This document shows positions 6,580 to 13,315 of a stretch of DNA of 14,461 nt, one piece after another. The stretch covers positions 1 to 14,461 of the forward strand of contig JASLEM010000536.1 of assembly GCA_030151165.1 (NCBI GenBank), read 5' to 3'. The DNA comes from Burkholderiaceae bacterium. GTDB taxonomy: Bacteria > Pseudomonadota > Gammaproteobacteria > Burkholderiales > Burkholderiaceae. Numbering within the stretch: the stretch's first letter is position 1; the number at the start of each line of letters is the position of its first letter. Position numbers and translations under genes: made by a program. The notes under the pieces are model-generated. The model was not told the DNA's origin, did no database searches, and was given only the letters and a program-made list of their open reading frames with translations.

Positions 6580-7583
6580 TGCGTGAAGCCGATCCGGTTG
6601 CGGCGCCCGTTCGCCGCCGGCAGGTCGTCCGCCTTGATCTCGTCGTGGCCGGCCAGCCGCGCGTTGCCGAAGCCGGTCATCAGCGCGCGCCGCACCTCGC
6701 GCGGCGCGAGGTCAGCGAGGCGGTCGAGGACGTCGTCGCCCGGTGACGGGTCGAAGCGCTGGCCCCAGTCGTGGTCGGCGCGGATCTCGGCGTAGAGGCG
6801 GCGCGCGATCGTGCGCGCGGCGGCGTGGTCGGGCGCCTGCACCTGGTAGACGTTCATGCGGTTCAGGATCGGCTCGGGGATCGCGCGCTCGTCGTTCGCG
6901 GTTGCGACCCAGATCACCTGGCTCGCATCGATCGGCACCTCGGCGAATTCGTCGGTGAAGGCGGCCGCGGTGTCGTGCTCCATCAGGCCGTACAGCGAGC
7001 CGAGCGGATCGTAGGCGTGCTCGGCGCGGGCCTTGTCGATCTTGTCGACCACCATCACCGGGTTCGCGTACTGGCCGTCGACCAGCGTCTCGAACACCTT
7101 GCCGGGCCGCGCGCCCTTCCACTGGCTCGACGCGCCGCTCAGCACCCAGCCGGCGGTGAGCGAGCTCATCGAGATGAAGCCCATGCCGGTGCCCAGGAGC
7201 TCGGCGACCTCGCGCGCGAAGTGCGTCTTGCCGACGCCCGGCGGTCCGAGCAGCAGGATCGGCATGATCTCGAGCGCGTCGCGGCTGTCCTGGCACAGTG
7301 CGAGCTGGCGCTTGACGTCGTCGAGGGCGTCGTGGAAGTTGGGCAGCTCGTCGTAGAGATGGTCCATCGCCGGCAGGCCGGCGGGCTTGACCTGGAAGCG
7401 CTCCGGGCCGAGCTCCAGCATCCGCTCGTAGGTGCTGCGCAGGCCGTCGTGCTCCTGTTGCTGCTGCAGCTTGGCCAGGCGCTGGCTGACGGCGTCGAGG
7501 TGGTACACCGGGCGCATGCGCGCGATCGGGATGCGCGCGGGGCGGGGCTCGATGGCCGTGGGGCGTTCGTTCGATGTCGACAA
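6576..7583 (-). CDS. Lon-like AAA+ ATPase lacking a protease domain, Walker-B Glu replaced by Lys
   Basis: This 335-residue protein has a Gln-rich helical N-terminal part (about 30-60, LAKLQQQQEHD), then one AAA+ module of Lon style. Walker A is GPPGVGKT (113-120). Walker B reads VMVVDKID (D180, K181), where Lon-type proteins have DEID, so the catalytic glutamate is lysine. Sensor 1 is VATANDE, an arginine-finger-like R is in EPILNRMNV, and sensor 2 is APREVRRAL. There is no Lon substrate-binding domain or Ser-Lys protease domain. It may remodel or hold proteins, or be a binding-only ATPase. I chose TTG at 7583 because GGAGG lies 5 bp upstream. ATG 7517 is in frame but lacks a site, and ATG 7661 is upstream of the Shine-Dalgarno sequence. 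It stands alone between convergent and divergent neighbours. Confidence 0.85.
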   Translation of the reverse strand: MSTSNERPTAIEPRPARIPIARMRPVYHLDAVSQRLAKLQQQQEHDGLRSTYERMLELGPERFQVKPAGLPAMDHLYDELPNFHDALDDVKRQLALCQDSRDALEIMPILLLGPPGVGKTHFAREVAELLGTGMGFISMSSLTAGWVLSGASSQWKGARPGKVFETLVDGQYANPVMVVDKIDKARAEHAYDPLGSLYGLMEHDTAAAFTDEFAEVPIDASQVIWVATANDERAIPEPILNRMNVYQVQAPDHAAARTIARRLYAEIRADHDWGQRFDPSPGDDVLDRLADLAPREVRRALMTGFGNARLAGHDEIKADDLPAANGRRNRIGFTH

Positions 7584-7588
7584 GGCAA

Positions 7589-7593
7589 CCTCC
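7589..7593 (-). promoter_or_regulatory. GGAGG ribosome binding site that selects a TTG start for the AAA+ gene
   Basis: On the minus strand GGAGG lies five bases before TTG at 7583. Neither in-frame ATG (7661 or 7517) has a comparable site, so this element decides the start. Confidence 0.65.
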
Positions 7594-7628
7594 GACGATG
7601 GTCGTGAAACACGCTCGACTTCATTGAA

Positions 7629-7671
7629 GCAAGGCGCCGGGCGGCTCGAACACCCGAACAACGCGCCTTGC
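7629..7671. repeat. Large inverted repeat in the AAA+ gene leader
   Basis: GCAAGGCGC (7629-7637) is repeated in inverted form as GCGCCTTGC (7663-7671), a perfect 9-bp stem closing a 25-base loop. Inside it CGGG (7638-7641) can pair with CCCG (7653-7656). It sits 36 bp upstream of the AAA+ ribosome binding site. It may be a structured leader, an operator or a terminator for antisense transcription. No T-run follows. Confidence 0.45.
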
Positions 7672-7955
7672 CCCCGTCATTTGCCGCTCAGCAAGCGATG
7701 TGCCGCGCCGACGCGAGGCCGGGCGTGGCTTTCGTCACGGCGCGGGGCGCCGGCCTGCATCCGCGCAGGGCCGGGCGAATCCAGAACGCCGTCCTCCGCG
7801 TAATCCCTTGCAACGGCGGCCACGGCTGCCGATCTTCCGACCTGAAACCGGTGCGAGCACGCTTGCGGAACCCCGCCGGCGCGCGGCACACTCTCGCGCG
7901 CTGCCTGCCCGAAACGCAGCGACAACAAGGATTCCTTCGTGAAAGTGATTTCCGC

Positions 7956-8594
7956 ATGACCGCGCCGATCGCAACGGCGCCGGACGACGCCGAGACCCGC
8001 ATGGCCGACTGGCTGTCGCGCTGCGCCCTGGGCGACCGGCAGGCGTTCCGCAAGCTCTACGAGGCGACGTCGCCGCGGCTGCTGGGCGTGATCGCGCAGC
8101 TCGTGGGGCGCGGCGCGCTGGCCGAGGACCTGCTGCAGGACGTCTACGTGCGCGTCTGGAAGGCCGCCGGCCAGTACCGCGCCGGCGCCGGCTCGCCGAT
8201 GGCCTGGATGGCCGCGACCGCCCGCTACCGCGCGATCGACCACCTGCGCTCGCGCGGCGCCCGCCCCGAGATCGCGATCGCCGATCTCCCGGGCCACGGC
8301 GCGGACGACGACGGCGACGACCCGACCCACCGCATGCCCGACCCGGGCCCCGGTCCCGCGAAGGCGTTCGAGGCGCAGTCCGAGGCTTCGGCCGTGCAGG
8401 GCTGCCTCGGCACGCTGCAGGGTGCGCAGCAGCAGTCGATCTCGCTCGCCTACTACCAGGGCCTCAGCCACGGCGAGATCGCCGCCCACCTGGGCGCGCC
8501 GCTCGGCTCGGTCAAGACGTGGGTGCGGCGCGGGCTCATCGCGCTGAAGGCCTGCCTCGAGCGCTGCGGCTGGTCGACGGAGGCCGCGTCATGA
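7956..8594 (+). CDS. ECF-family RNA polymerase sigma factor (SigK-like)
   Basis: This 212-residue group 4 sigma factor has region 2 at about 31-101 (GALAEDLLQDVYVRVWKAAGQY, then AWMAATARYRAIDHLRSR) and region 4 at about 150-200 (helix-turn-helix SHGEIAAHLGAPLGSVKTWVRRGL at 171-194). An acidic, Pro/Gly-rich linker (about 110-140) joins them. It resembles the SigK/RskA-regulated ECF group. Its stop overlaps the anti-sigma start by 4 bp (ATGA), so the pair is translationally coupled and the sigma factor is probably held inactive at the membrane by that protein. The ATG at 7956 precedes the conserved domain; M16 (8001) is a possible alternative. The inducing signal and regulon are not visible, though the downstream lipoprotein is a candidate target. 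Confidence 0.9.
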   Translation: MTAPIATAPDDAETRMADWLSRCALGDRQAFRKLYEATSPRLLGVIAQLVGRGALAEDLLQDVYVRVWKAAGQYRAGAGSPMAWMAATARYRAIDHLRSRGARPEIAIADLPGHGADDDGDDPTHRMPDPGPGPAKAFEAQSEASAVQGCLGTLQGAQQQSISLAYYQGLSHGEIAAHLGAPLGSVKTWVRRGLIALKACLERCGWSTEAAS

Positions 8595-9292
8595 ACCTCC
8601 TCCTCGGCGAACTCCCCGACCGCCTCGCGGCCGAATACGTGCTGGGCACGCTCACCGGCGGCGCGCGCCGCCGCTTCGACAACCTGCTGCCCGCCCACCC
8701 GACGCTGCGTCGCGCGGTCTCCGGCTGGGAGGCGCGGCTGCTGCCGATGGCGCTGAACGCGGAGCCGGTCGATCCGTCGGCCGCGGTCTGGTCGTCGATC
8801 GAGGCCAAGCTGGGCTGGGCCGATGGCGCACGTTCCGCGCCGGCCGCGGCCGGTGTCGGCGCGCGTGGCCCGTCGACGCGCAAGCTGCGCTTCTGGCAGG
8901 CGTTCAGCGCGCTGGCCTCGATGGTCGCGCTGCTGCTGGGCCTCACCGCTCGGATCGCGCCGAGCGAGGCGCCGATGATCGTCGTGCTGCACGCGACCAA
9001 GGGCACCGAGACGCTCGTGGCCGGCCTCAGCGCCGATCGCCAGCAGCTGTCGATCCAGCCGCTGCAGAAGGTGGCGCTGACGTCCGACCAGTCGCTCGAG
9101 CTCTGGGCGCTGAAGAAGGACGGCCCGCCGCGCTCGCTGGGCGTGATCGCCGCCGACAAGCTGACCGCGCTGTCGAAGAAGACCCTGCCCGCCGACACCA
9201 AGGGCCTGGCCGTGTCGCTCGAACCGTTGGGCGGCTCGCCGACCGGCGCGCCGACCGGGCCGGTGCTGTTCGTGGGGGATCTGACGCTCTGA
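8591..9292 (+). CDS. RskA-type transmembrane anti-sigma factor
   Basis: This 233-residue protein starts within the sigma stop codon (ATGA). The N-terminal cytoplasmic part (1-100) has the anti-sigma-K signature LAAEYVLGTLTGGARRRFDNLL and a VW..IEAKLGW segment. It lacks a zinc-binding HxxxCxxC motif, as is usual for this group. One membrane helix lies at about 103-121, followed by an extracytoplasmic RskA domain (122-233) with LELWALKKDGPPRSLGVI and a LGGSPTGAPTGPVLF end. It should bind the sigma factor through the cytoplasmic part and receive a periplasmic signal through the C-terminal domain, probably by regulated proteolysis as in related systems. The assignment is firm from the architecture and gene order; the signal is unknown. 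Confidence 0.9.
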   Translation: MNLLLGELPDRLAAEYVLGTLTGGARRRFDNLLPAHPTLRRAVSGWEARLLPMALNAEPVDPSAAVWSSIEAKLGWADGARSAPAAAGVGARGPSTRKLRFWQAFSALASMVALLLGLTARIAPSEAPMIVVLHATKGTETLVAGLSADRQQLSIQPLQKVALTSDQSLELWALKKDGPPRSLGVIAADKLTALSKKTLPADTKGLAVSLEPLGGSPTGAPTGPVLFVGDLTL

Positions 9293-9321
9293 CGGGCCGA
9301 TGCCTGGGCGCCGCGATGGGC

Positions 9322-9327
9322 TATCGT
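9322..9327 (+). promoter_or_regulatory. -10-like TATCGT upstream of the DUF4349 lipoprotein gene
   Basis: TATCGT lies 30 bp before the ATG at 9358 in the 65-bp gap after the anti-sigma gene, and is identical to the hexamer before the CPBP gene. No clear -35. Weak evidence that the lipoprotein gene has its own promoter. Confidence 0.25.
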
Positions 9328-9357
9328 CGCGGTTCCCGGACTCGACAGCACCCCCTC

Positions 9358-10200
9358 ATGCCACCGTTGCCCTTCGCGCGATCGACTCTCCCCGTGCTCG
9401 CCGCGGCCTTCGTGGCGCTCGCCTTGACGGCGTGCTCCCGGACGGCCGACATGACCTCGCTCGGCGTGGTCACGGCCACCAAGCAGGCGGCGGCGCCTCG
9501 CGGTGCGGCGGCGTCCGCCGCGGTGTCGGCGCAGCTCGCGATCACGCGTCACGTGCGCGTGGAGCTGCCCGACGACCGCATCGCGCCGCTGTACGCCGAC
9601 CTGCAGGCCGCGTGCGCCGCCGACACCGCCGATGCCTGCGTGGTGCTGCACGCGAACCTGGGCGCATCGGCGTGGCCCAGCGCGTCGCTGTCCTTGCGCG
9701 CTGCGCCGGCCGGCATCGCGAAGCTGCTGGAGAAGATCCACGGCAGCGGCAGGATCGCGGACGAGGGCATGGACGGCGAGGATCTCGCCGCGCCGATCGC
9801 CGACGGCGAACGCCGGCTCGCGATGCTGCGCCAGTACCGCGATTCGCTGGTCGCGCTGCGCGACCGGCCGGGCAACACGATCGACGCGCTGATCCGCATC
9901 AACGAGGAACTGGCGCAGACGCAGTCGCAGCTCGAGGCGGTGACCGGCGAGTCCGCGCACCTGCACCTGCGTGTCGACACCCAGGTGCTCGACGTGCAGA
10001 TCGCGCCGCCCGCCACCGAGCGACGCGCGACCCCGGTCGGCGACGCGCTGTCGGCATTCGGCCACGACTTCGCCTCGGCCGTCGGCGCCGCCATCACCTT
10101 CGTCGCATACGCGATTCCGTGGCTGGTGCTGATGGTGCCGGTCGTCTGGGCGCTGCGGCGGCTGCGGGCGCGGTGGCGCAAGGCGCGCCAGGCCGGCTGA
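9358..10200 (+). CDS. DUF4349-type lipoprotein with C-terminal membrane helix
   Basis: This 280-residue protein has a lipoprotein signal peptide with lipobox LTAC (C26). The extracytoplasmic part contains a Glu/Gln/Leu-rich helical segment (about 142-200: ERRLAMLRQYRDSLVALRD, then RINEELAQTQSQLEAV) likely to be a coiled coil. A C-terminal membrane helix (about 243-266) is followed by a very basic tail (RRLRARWRKARQAG). This layout matches DUF4349 proteins, whose function is not known. It follows the sigma/anti-sigma pair by 65 bp and may belong to that regulon. The start at 9358 gives a normal signal peptide; the in-frame ATG at 9316 would add an Arg-rich stretch. Lipid anchor plus C-terminal helix implies that the protein is held at the membrane at both ends. 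Confidence 0.82.
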   Translation: MPPLPFARSTLPVLAAAFVALALTACSRTADMTSLGVVTATKQAAAPRGAAASAAVSAQLAITRHVRVELPDDRIAPLYADLQAACAADTADACVVLHANLGASAWPSASLSLRAAPAGIAKLLEKIHGSGRIADEGMDGEDLAAPIADGERRLAMLRQYRDSLVALRDRPGNTIDALIRINEELAQTQSQLEAVTGESAHLHLRVDTQVLDVQIAPPATERRATPVGDALSAFGHDFASAVGAAITFVAYAIPWLVLMVPVVWALRRLRARWRKARQAG

Positions 10201-10213
10201 AGGTCGGCGGTCC

Positions 10214-10245
10214 AAAAAAAAGGCCCGACGCGCGTGCGCCGGGCC
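10214..10245 (-). terminator. Rho-independent terminator after the GH18 chitinase
   Basis: Read on the minus strand, GGCCCG...CGGGCC (arms 10240-10245 and 10222-10227) forms a GC-rich stem, extendable inward past one mismatch, followed by eight T residues (the A-run at 10214-10221). It is the clearest terminator in the window, and its orientation ends the chitinase transcript. It may also limit readthrough from the convergent lipoprotein gene. Confidence 0.85.
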
Positions 10246-10277
10246 CTCGTCTTCGAGTGCGCTTCCCGCGCCGCAGG

Positions 10278-11648
10278 TCAGGGCAACGCGTTCAACGCCG
10301 CCCGCGTCGGCACCGAGAAGTTGTAGCCGTCGTGCTTGTCCCAGTTGATCGACCATGTCATCGCGCCGCGGAAGGTCGGGTAGGCCTTGGCGGGCTTGAT
10401 CGTGCCGCAGTTGGTCAGCTTCGTCAGGCAGTTGAGCGTGCTCGAGATCACCGTCGGCGTCACGAACCCGGTGTTGGCCGAGCTGGGGCCCGACGGCACG
10501 CCGAAGGCGACCTGGTCGGGCCGCAGCCCGTTGAAGTGCCAGCCGGTGCCGTAGGCCGTGGTGAAGCCCTCGATCAGCATCAGACTGCCGGCGACGAGGC
10601 CGTCGACCGTGCCCTCGCCGACCATCTGGTTGCTCGCGTTGTCGTACGTGAAGCTGCCGTTGTTGTAGTACTGGACGTGGATCTCGGTGAGGTCGTTGCG
10701 CAGCGCGTCGATGATGGGCAGGTACGCGCCCCAGATCGAGCCGTAGGCGACGTAGCCGCCCTGCACGTACGGGTGCTCCGGTGCCATCGACAGGTAGAAC
10801 GACGAGCCGACCTTGGCCTTCAGCTGCTGCATCGCGGTGACGAGGTTCGCCTGCAGCGCGGTGTTCTGCGAGACGCCGGTCTCGAGGTCGAGGTCGATGC
10901 CGTCGAAGCCGTACTTCTGCATCAGCGCGTAGGCGCTGTTGACGAAGTTCGTCACCATCGTCGCGTTGTCCAGCGAGATCGAGCCGTTCTGGCCGCCCAC
11001 CGACAGCACGACCTTCTTGCCGGCCTTGCGCTTGGCGGCGACGTCCGCGATGAACTGCGCGTCGGTGCCGGCGTTCGGGTCGACGGTGAAGCCGATGTTG
11101 CCGTTGCCGGCGTTGTCGGCGAAGGCGACGATGATCACGTCCCAGTCGTTGGTGACCTGCGAGATCGGGTAGGTGTTGCCGGACGGGTTGGTGAAGTCGT
11201 GCCAGTAGCCGACCAGCCAGTGGCCGCTCGCGGGTGCGGGCGACGGTGACGGCGGCGTCGGGGCGGGCGGCGGTGGCGGCGTGGGGGTCGGGGGCGGCGG
11301 TGCCGGCGTGGGTGGCGGTGGCGCGGGAGTCGGCGGCGGCGGGGCGGGCACGGGCGTGCCGGTGCAGCCCGTGACCTTCGTCCACGGCTGGCCGGTGCCC
11401 GCGCCGCCGTTGTTGGTGGCCGGGTCGTTGCCCTGCGTCCACCAGTTGGCCTTGTAGGTGACGCCCGCGCGCGTCGCGGTGTCGCCCGCGACGTAGGCGA
11501 TCGTCGAGACCCACGCCTGGCATTCGACCGTCGCGGCCGCGGCGGTGCTCGGCGCCAGCGCGGTGCCGGCGGCGACGGCCGCGCTGAGCGCGACCAGCAG
11601 CTCGAGGCGGCGATGTCGTTGGGGGGTGTTCACAGCGGGATCGGACAT
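10278..11648 (-). CDS. Secreted GH18 chitinase with CBM5/12 chitin-binding domain (ChiD-like)
   Basis: This 456-residue exoenzyme has a Sec signal peptide (about 1-39, with basic RHRR before the hydrophobic core). A CBM5/12 chitin-binding module lies at 43-95, with ANWWTQGN and GQPWT. A Pro/Thr linker with PAPPPPT repeats spans 98-140, and a GH18 barrel runs from 143 to the end. The catalytic motif DGIDLDLE (249-256) is complete, with E256 as acid; SVGG is at 216-219 and QYYN at 326-329. The motif set resembles the ChiD/hevamine-like branch, which hydrolyses chitin. The start at 11648 has AGGAG seven bases upstream. It lies 106 bp downstream of a second GH18 gene with the same front end and is followed by a strong terminator. 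Export is probably by Sec then type II secretion. Confidence 0.93.
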   Translation of the reverse strand: MSDPAVNTPQRHRRLELLVALSAAVAAGTALAPSTAAAATVECQAWVSTIAYVAGDTATRAGVTYKANWWTQGNDPATNNGGAGTGQPWTKVTGCTGTPVPAPPPPTPAPPPPTPAPPPPTPTPPPPPAPTPPSPSPAPASGHWLVGYWHDFTNPSGNTYPISQVTNDWDVIIVAFADNAGNGNIGFTVDPNAGTDAQFIADVAAKRKAGKKVVLSVGGQNGSISLDNATMVTNFVNSAYALMQKYGFDGIDLDLETGVSQNTALQANLVTAMQQLKAKVGSSFYLSMAPEHPYVQGGYVAYGSIWGAYLPIIDALRNDLTEIHVQYYNNGSFTYDNASNQMVGEGTVDGLVAGSLMLIEGFTTAYGTGWHFNGLRPDQVAFGVPSGPSSANTGFVTPTVISSTLNCLTKLTNCGTIKPAKAYPTFRGAMTWSINWDKHDGYNFSVPTRAALNALP

Positions 11649-11685
11649 GGTCCTGCTCCTGTCTTGAAAAGGGGGATGCAACGAA

Positions 11686-11719
11686 AACGGCCGGAGCGCG
11701 GGAAAGCGATCCGGCCGTT
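11686..11719 (-). terminator. Hairpin between the two chitinase genes
   Basis: AACGGCCGGA (11686-11695) and TCCGGCCGTT (11710-11719) form a perfect 10-bp stem with a 14-base loop. On the minus strand the stem's last arm ends in TT and is followed by TTCGTT, so only a short T-rich run is present. It can end or attenuate transcription of the upstream chitinase gene, or stabilise its 3' end while allowing some readthrough into the second gene. Confidence 0.65.
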
Positions 11720-11754
11720 CGACGCGAGGCTCGAGGCCCCGCGCCAGGCGGCGG

Positions 11755-13041
11755 TCAGAGGCCCAGCTTGCTGATGAAGGCGTTCGTGAAGCCCCAGGTG
11801 CCCGCCGTGCCGTAGCTGTTGCAGGTGGCCGAGGCATAGCCCGGCGCGCAGTCCTTGTCGCGATCGAGCGACCAGAAGTGGATGCCCGACAGCTTGTTCG
11901 CCGACACGAAATTCACGAGCGTCGTCACGTCCGCGATCGAGAACACCTCGTCGGTCGCGTCGTTGCCGCCGATCATCGGCGTCAGCTCGATCTGCGAATA
12001 CGGGGTGCCGTAATACGTGTGCAGGTCGATCGCGGCCTGCGTCGCCGACTTGCCCATGTCGCACTTGCCGCTCGAGTTCAGCGTGCAGTTGGACGCGATC
12101 GCGCTGCCGTAGTCCATCGTCATCAGGTTGACGAGGTAGTTCGACAGGCCGGCCGCCTTGATCGAGTTCATCACCATGATGCCGGCGCTGCCGAGCGCCT
12201 GCGACGTGTTGCCGCCCTCGGTCGCGATCGTGAAGCTCCAGCGCAGGCCCGGGTGCTTCGGCTGCGAGGCCTTCACGCGGGCGACCAGCGCGTCGACCGT
12301 CGCCTGGCTCTGGCCGGCCTCGATGTCGAAGTCGATGCCGGCGAGGCTGCTCGAGGCGTAGCGATTGACGAAGGTCTCGAAGCCCGCGTCGGAGCCGCAG
12401 GTGAACGAGCCCGCGGCGCCGCCGGTCGAGATGATGTACTTCTTGCCCGCGCTGACGAAGGCCTGCACGTTGGCCGCGGCGACGGCGGACGGCGAGAGGC
12501 CGCCCCAGTTCTCGCTGCCGCACTCGCCGGTCGCGAACGCCCAGGTCACCATCGGCAGCCTGGCCGGCTCGACGCTCAGCAGCGGCGACAGCGTGCCCGT
12601 CACCGCCGTCGAGATGACGTTGGTGTTCCAGTTCATGCTGACGGTGATGTCCTTGTACGGGCTGAACGCGACGGCGCCCGGGGCCGGCGCGGGCGACGGA
12701 GGCGTCGGCGCGGGCGGCGGCGACGGCGGCGTGGGGCTCGGCGGCGGCGGCGTGGGCGACGGCGGCGACGCGCTGCAGCCGCTCGAGAGCGTCCACGGCT
12801 GGCCGCTGCCCGAGCCGCCGTTGTTGGTGACGGGCTCGTTGCCTTGCGTCCACCAGTTGGCGGTGTAGGTCTTGCCCTGGTCGACGACGACCGCGCCCGC
12901 GGTGTACGCGACGGACGAGCTCCAGGCCTGGCAGTTCGGGGGATTGGCGGCCGCGCTCAGCGGCGCGCCGGCGGCGACGGCGGCGGCGAGTGCCGCCAGC
13001 ATCTGCATCTTGCGCTCGCGCGCGGAATCGTTCGTGGGCAT
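11755..13041 (-). CDS. Secreted GH18 family chitinase-like enzyme with CBM5/12 domain
   Basis: This 428-residue protein has a signal peptide (about 1-32). A CBM5/12 module at 37-89 is 34 of 53 residues identical to that of the neighbouring chitinase. A Pro/Ser/Thr linker spans 90-122, followed by a GH18 domain (about 124-428). The catalytic strand reads AGIDFDIE (234-241): E241, D239 and D237 are present, but the first Asp of DxxDxDxE is Ala. STGG at 205-208, MTMDYG, and a late HFWSLD tryptophan fit GH18. Several cysteines suggest disulfides. The catalytic domain is clearly of a different GH18 subgroup from the next gene, so the two may act in complementary ways (for example endo versus processive), which is inference. 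The start at 13041 has GGAGAA seven bases upstream. A long regulatory region precedes it. Confidence 0.9.
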   Translation of the reverse strand: MPTNDSARERKMQMLAALAAAVAAGAPLSAAANPPNCQAWSSSVAYTAGAVVVDQGKTYTANWWTQGNEPVTNNGGSGSGQPWTLSSGCSASPPSPTPPPPSPTPPSPPPAPTPPSPAPAPGAVAFSPYKDITVSMNWNTNVISTAVTGTLSPLLSVEPARLPMVTWAFATGECGSENWGGLSPSAVAAANVQAFVSAGKKYIISTGGAAGSFTCGSDAGFETFVNRYASSSLAGIDFDIEAGQSQATVDALVARVKASQPKHPGLRWSFTIATEGGNTSQALGSAGIMVMNSIKAAGLSNYLVNLMTMDYGSAIASNCTLNSSGKCDMGKSATQAAIDLHTYYGTPYSQIELTPMIGGNDATDEVFSIADVTTLVNFVSANKLSGIHFWSLDRDKDCAPGYASATCNSYGTAGTWGFTNAFISKLGL

Positions 13042-13237
13042 GTCGTTGTTCTCCGTGATCGTTCCGGGTCGATGAAGGCGCCCGAGGGGAGGAGGGCGTG
13101 GAGGTCGATGCGAAAGCCCGCGGCCGCCGGGAAAGGGATTCGGGAGGCGGCGTCAGGAAAACCTTCGAATCGAAGCGCAGCGTATGCCGCTGTCATCGAA
13201 CCGACATGCTGGATAACCACTACAAGACCAGTCGAGA

Positions 13238-13258
13238 TGTCAAATATAAAAATAGTAT
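13238..13258 (-). promoter_or_regulatory. Candidate chitinase promoter: TTGACA with upstream A/T tract
   Basis: On the minus strand a perfect -35 hexamer TTGACA (13243-13238) directly follows an A/T-rich stretch (ACTATTTTTATA, 13255-13244) resembling an UP element. A matching -10 at 16-18 bp is not clear; TAGTGG at 15 bp is the nearest. The transcript leader would be about 170 bases to the ATG at 13041. A poor -10 would fit a promoter needing an activator. Confidence 0.45.
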
Positions 13259-13295
13259 GTGCTTACGTCCTCGGTGTCGTATTCGAAGCGATCTC

Positions 13296-13311
13296 TTCCA
13301 TATCGATGGAA
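13296..13311. promoter_or_regulatory. Operator-like dyad TTCCAT-ATCG-ATGGAA
   Basis: A perfect 6-bp inverted repeat with a 4-bp spacer, about 55 bp upstream of the candidate -35 for the chitinase genes. Its centre is 21 bp from the centre of the next dyad, which has the same 4-bp spacer. Confidence 0.45.
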
Positions 13312-13315
13312 TCGG

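Larger units (their letters stand above)
7584..7955. other. Divergent intergenic region, AAA+ gene / ECF sigma gene
   Basis: These 372 bases lie between the divergent AAA+ and sigma genes and code for nothing I can support. They hold the AAA+ ribosome binding site (7589-7593) and a large inverted repeat (7629-7671). A GGAAC-type sequence near 7868, in the style of ECF -35 elements, could serve sigma autoregulation, but I see no convincing matching -10. No strong Shine-Dalgarno sequence precedes the sigma ATG at 7956. Confidence 0.5.

Noticed and set aside
7584..7661. Upstream ATG at 7661 for the AAA+ gene
   Set aside because: The extension (MFGCSSRPAPCF...) looks non-coding and a GGAGG sits inside it just before TTG 7583.
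9316..9357. ATG at 9316 for the DUF4349 lipoprotein
   Set aside because: It would put an Arg-rich stretch before the signal peptide; the ATG at 9358 gives a normal lipoprotein leader.
11222..11350. GC-rich tandem repeat inside the first chitinase, considered as a DNA repeat element
   Set aside because: It encodes the PAPPPPT-type linker between the chitin-binding and catalytic domains; low-complexity protein linker, not a mobile or regulatory repeat.
8536..11523. About 1000-codon minus-strand open frame across the sigma, anti-sigma and lipoprotein genes
   Set aside because: It has low-complexity Arg-rich composition, is antisense to well-recognised families and overlaps the chitinase in the wrong frame. 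A GC-rich codon-bias artefact.
11605..11648. Twin-arginine (Tat) signal in the chitinase N-terminus (RHRR)
   Set aside because: No SRRxFLK-type context; a Sec signal with a basic n-region is more likely.
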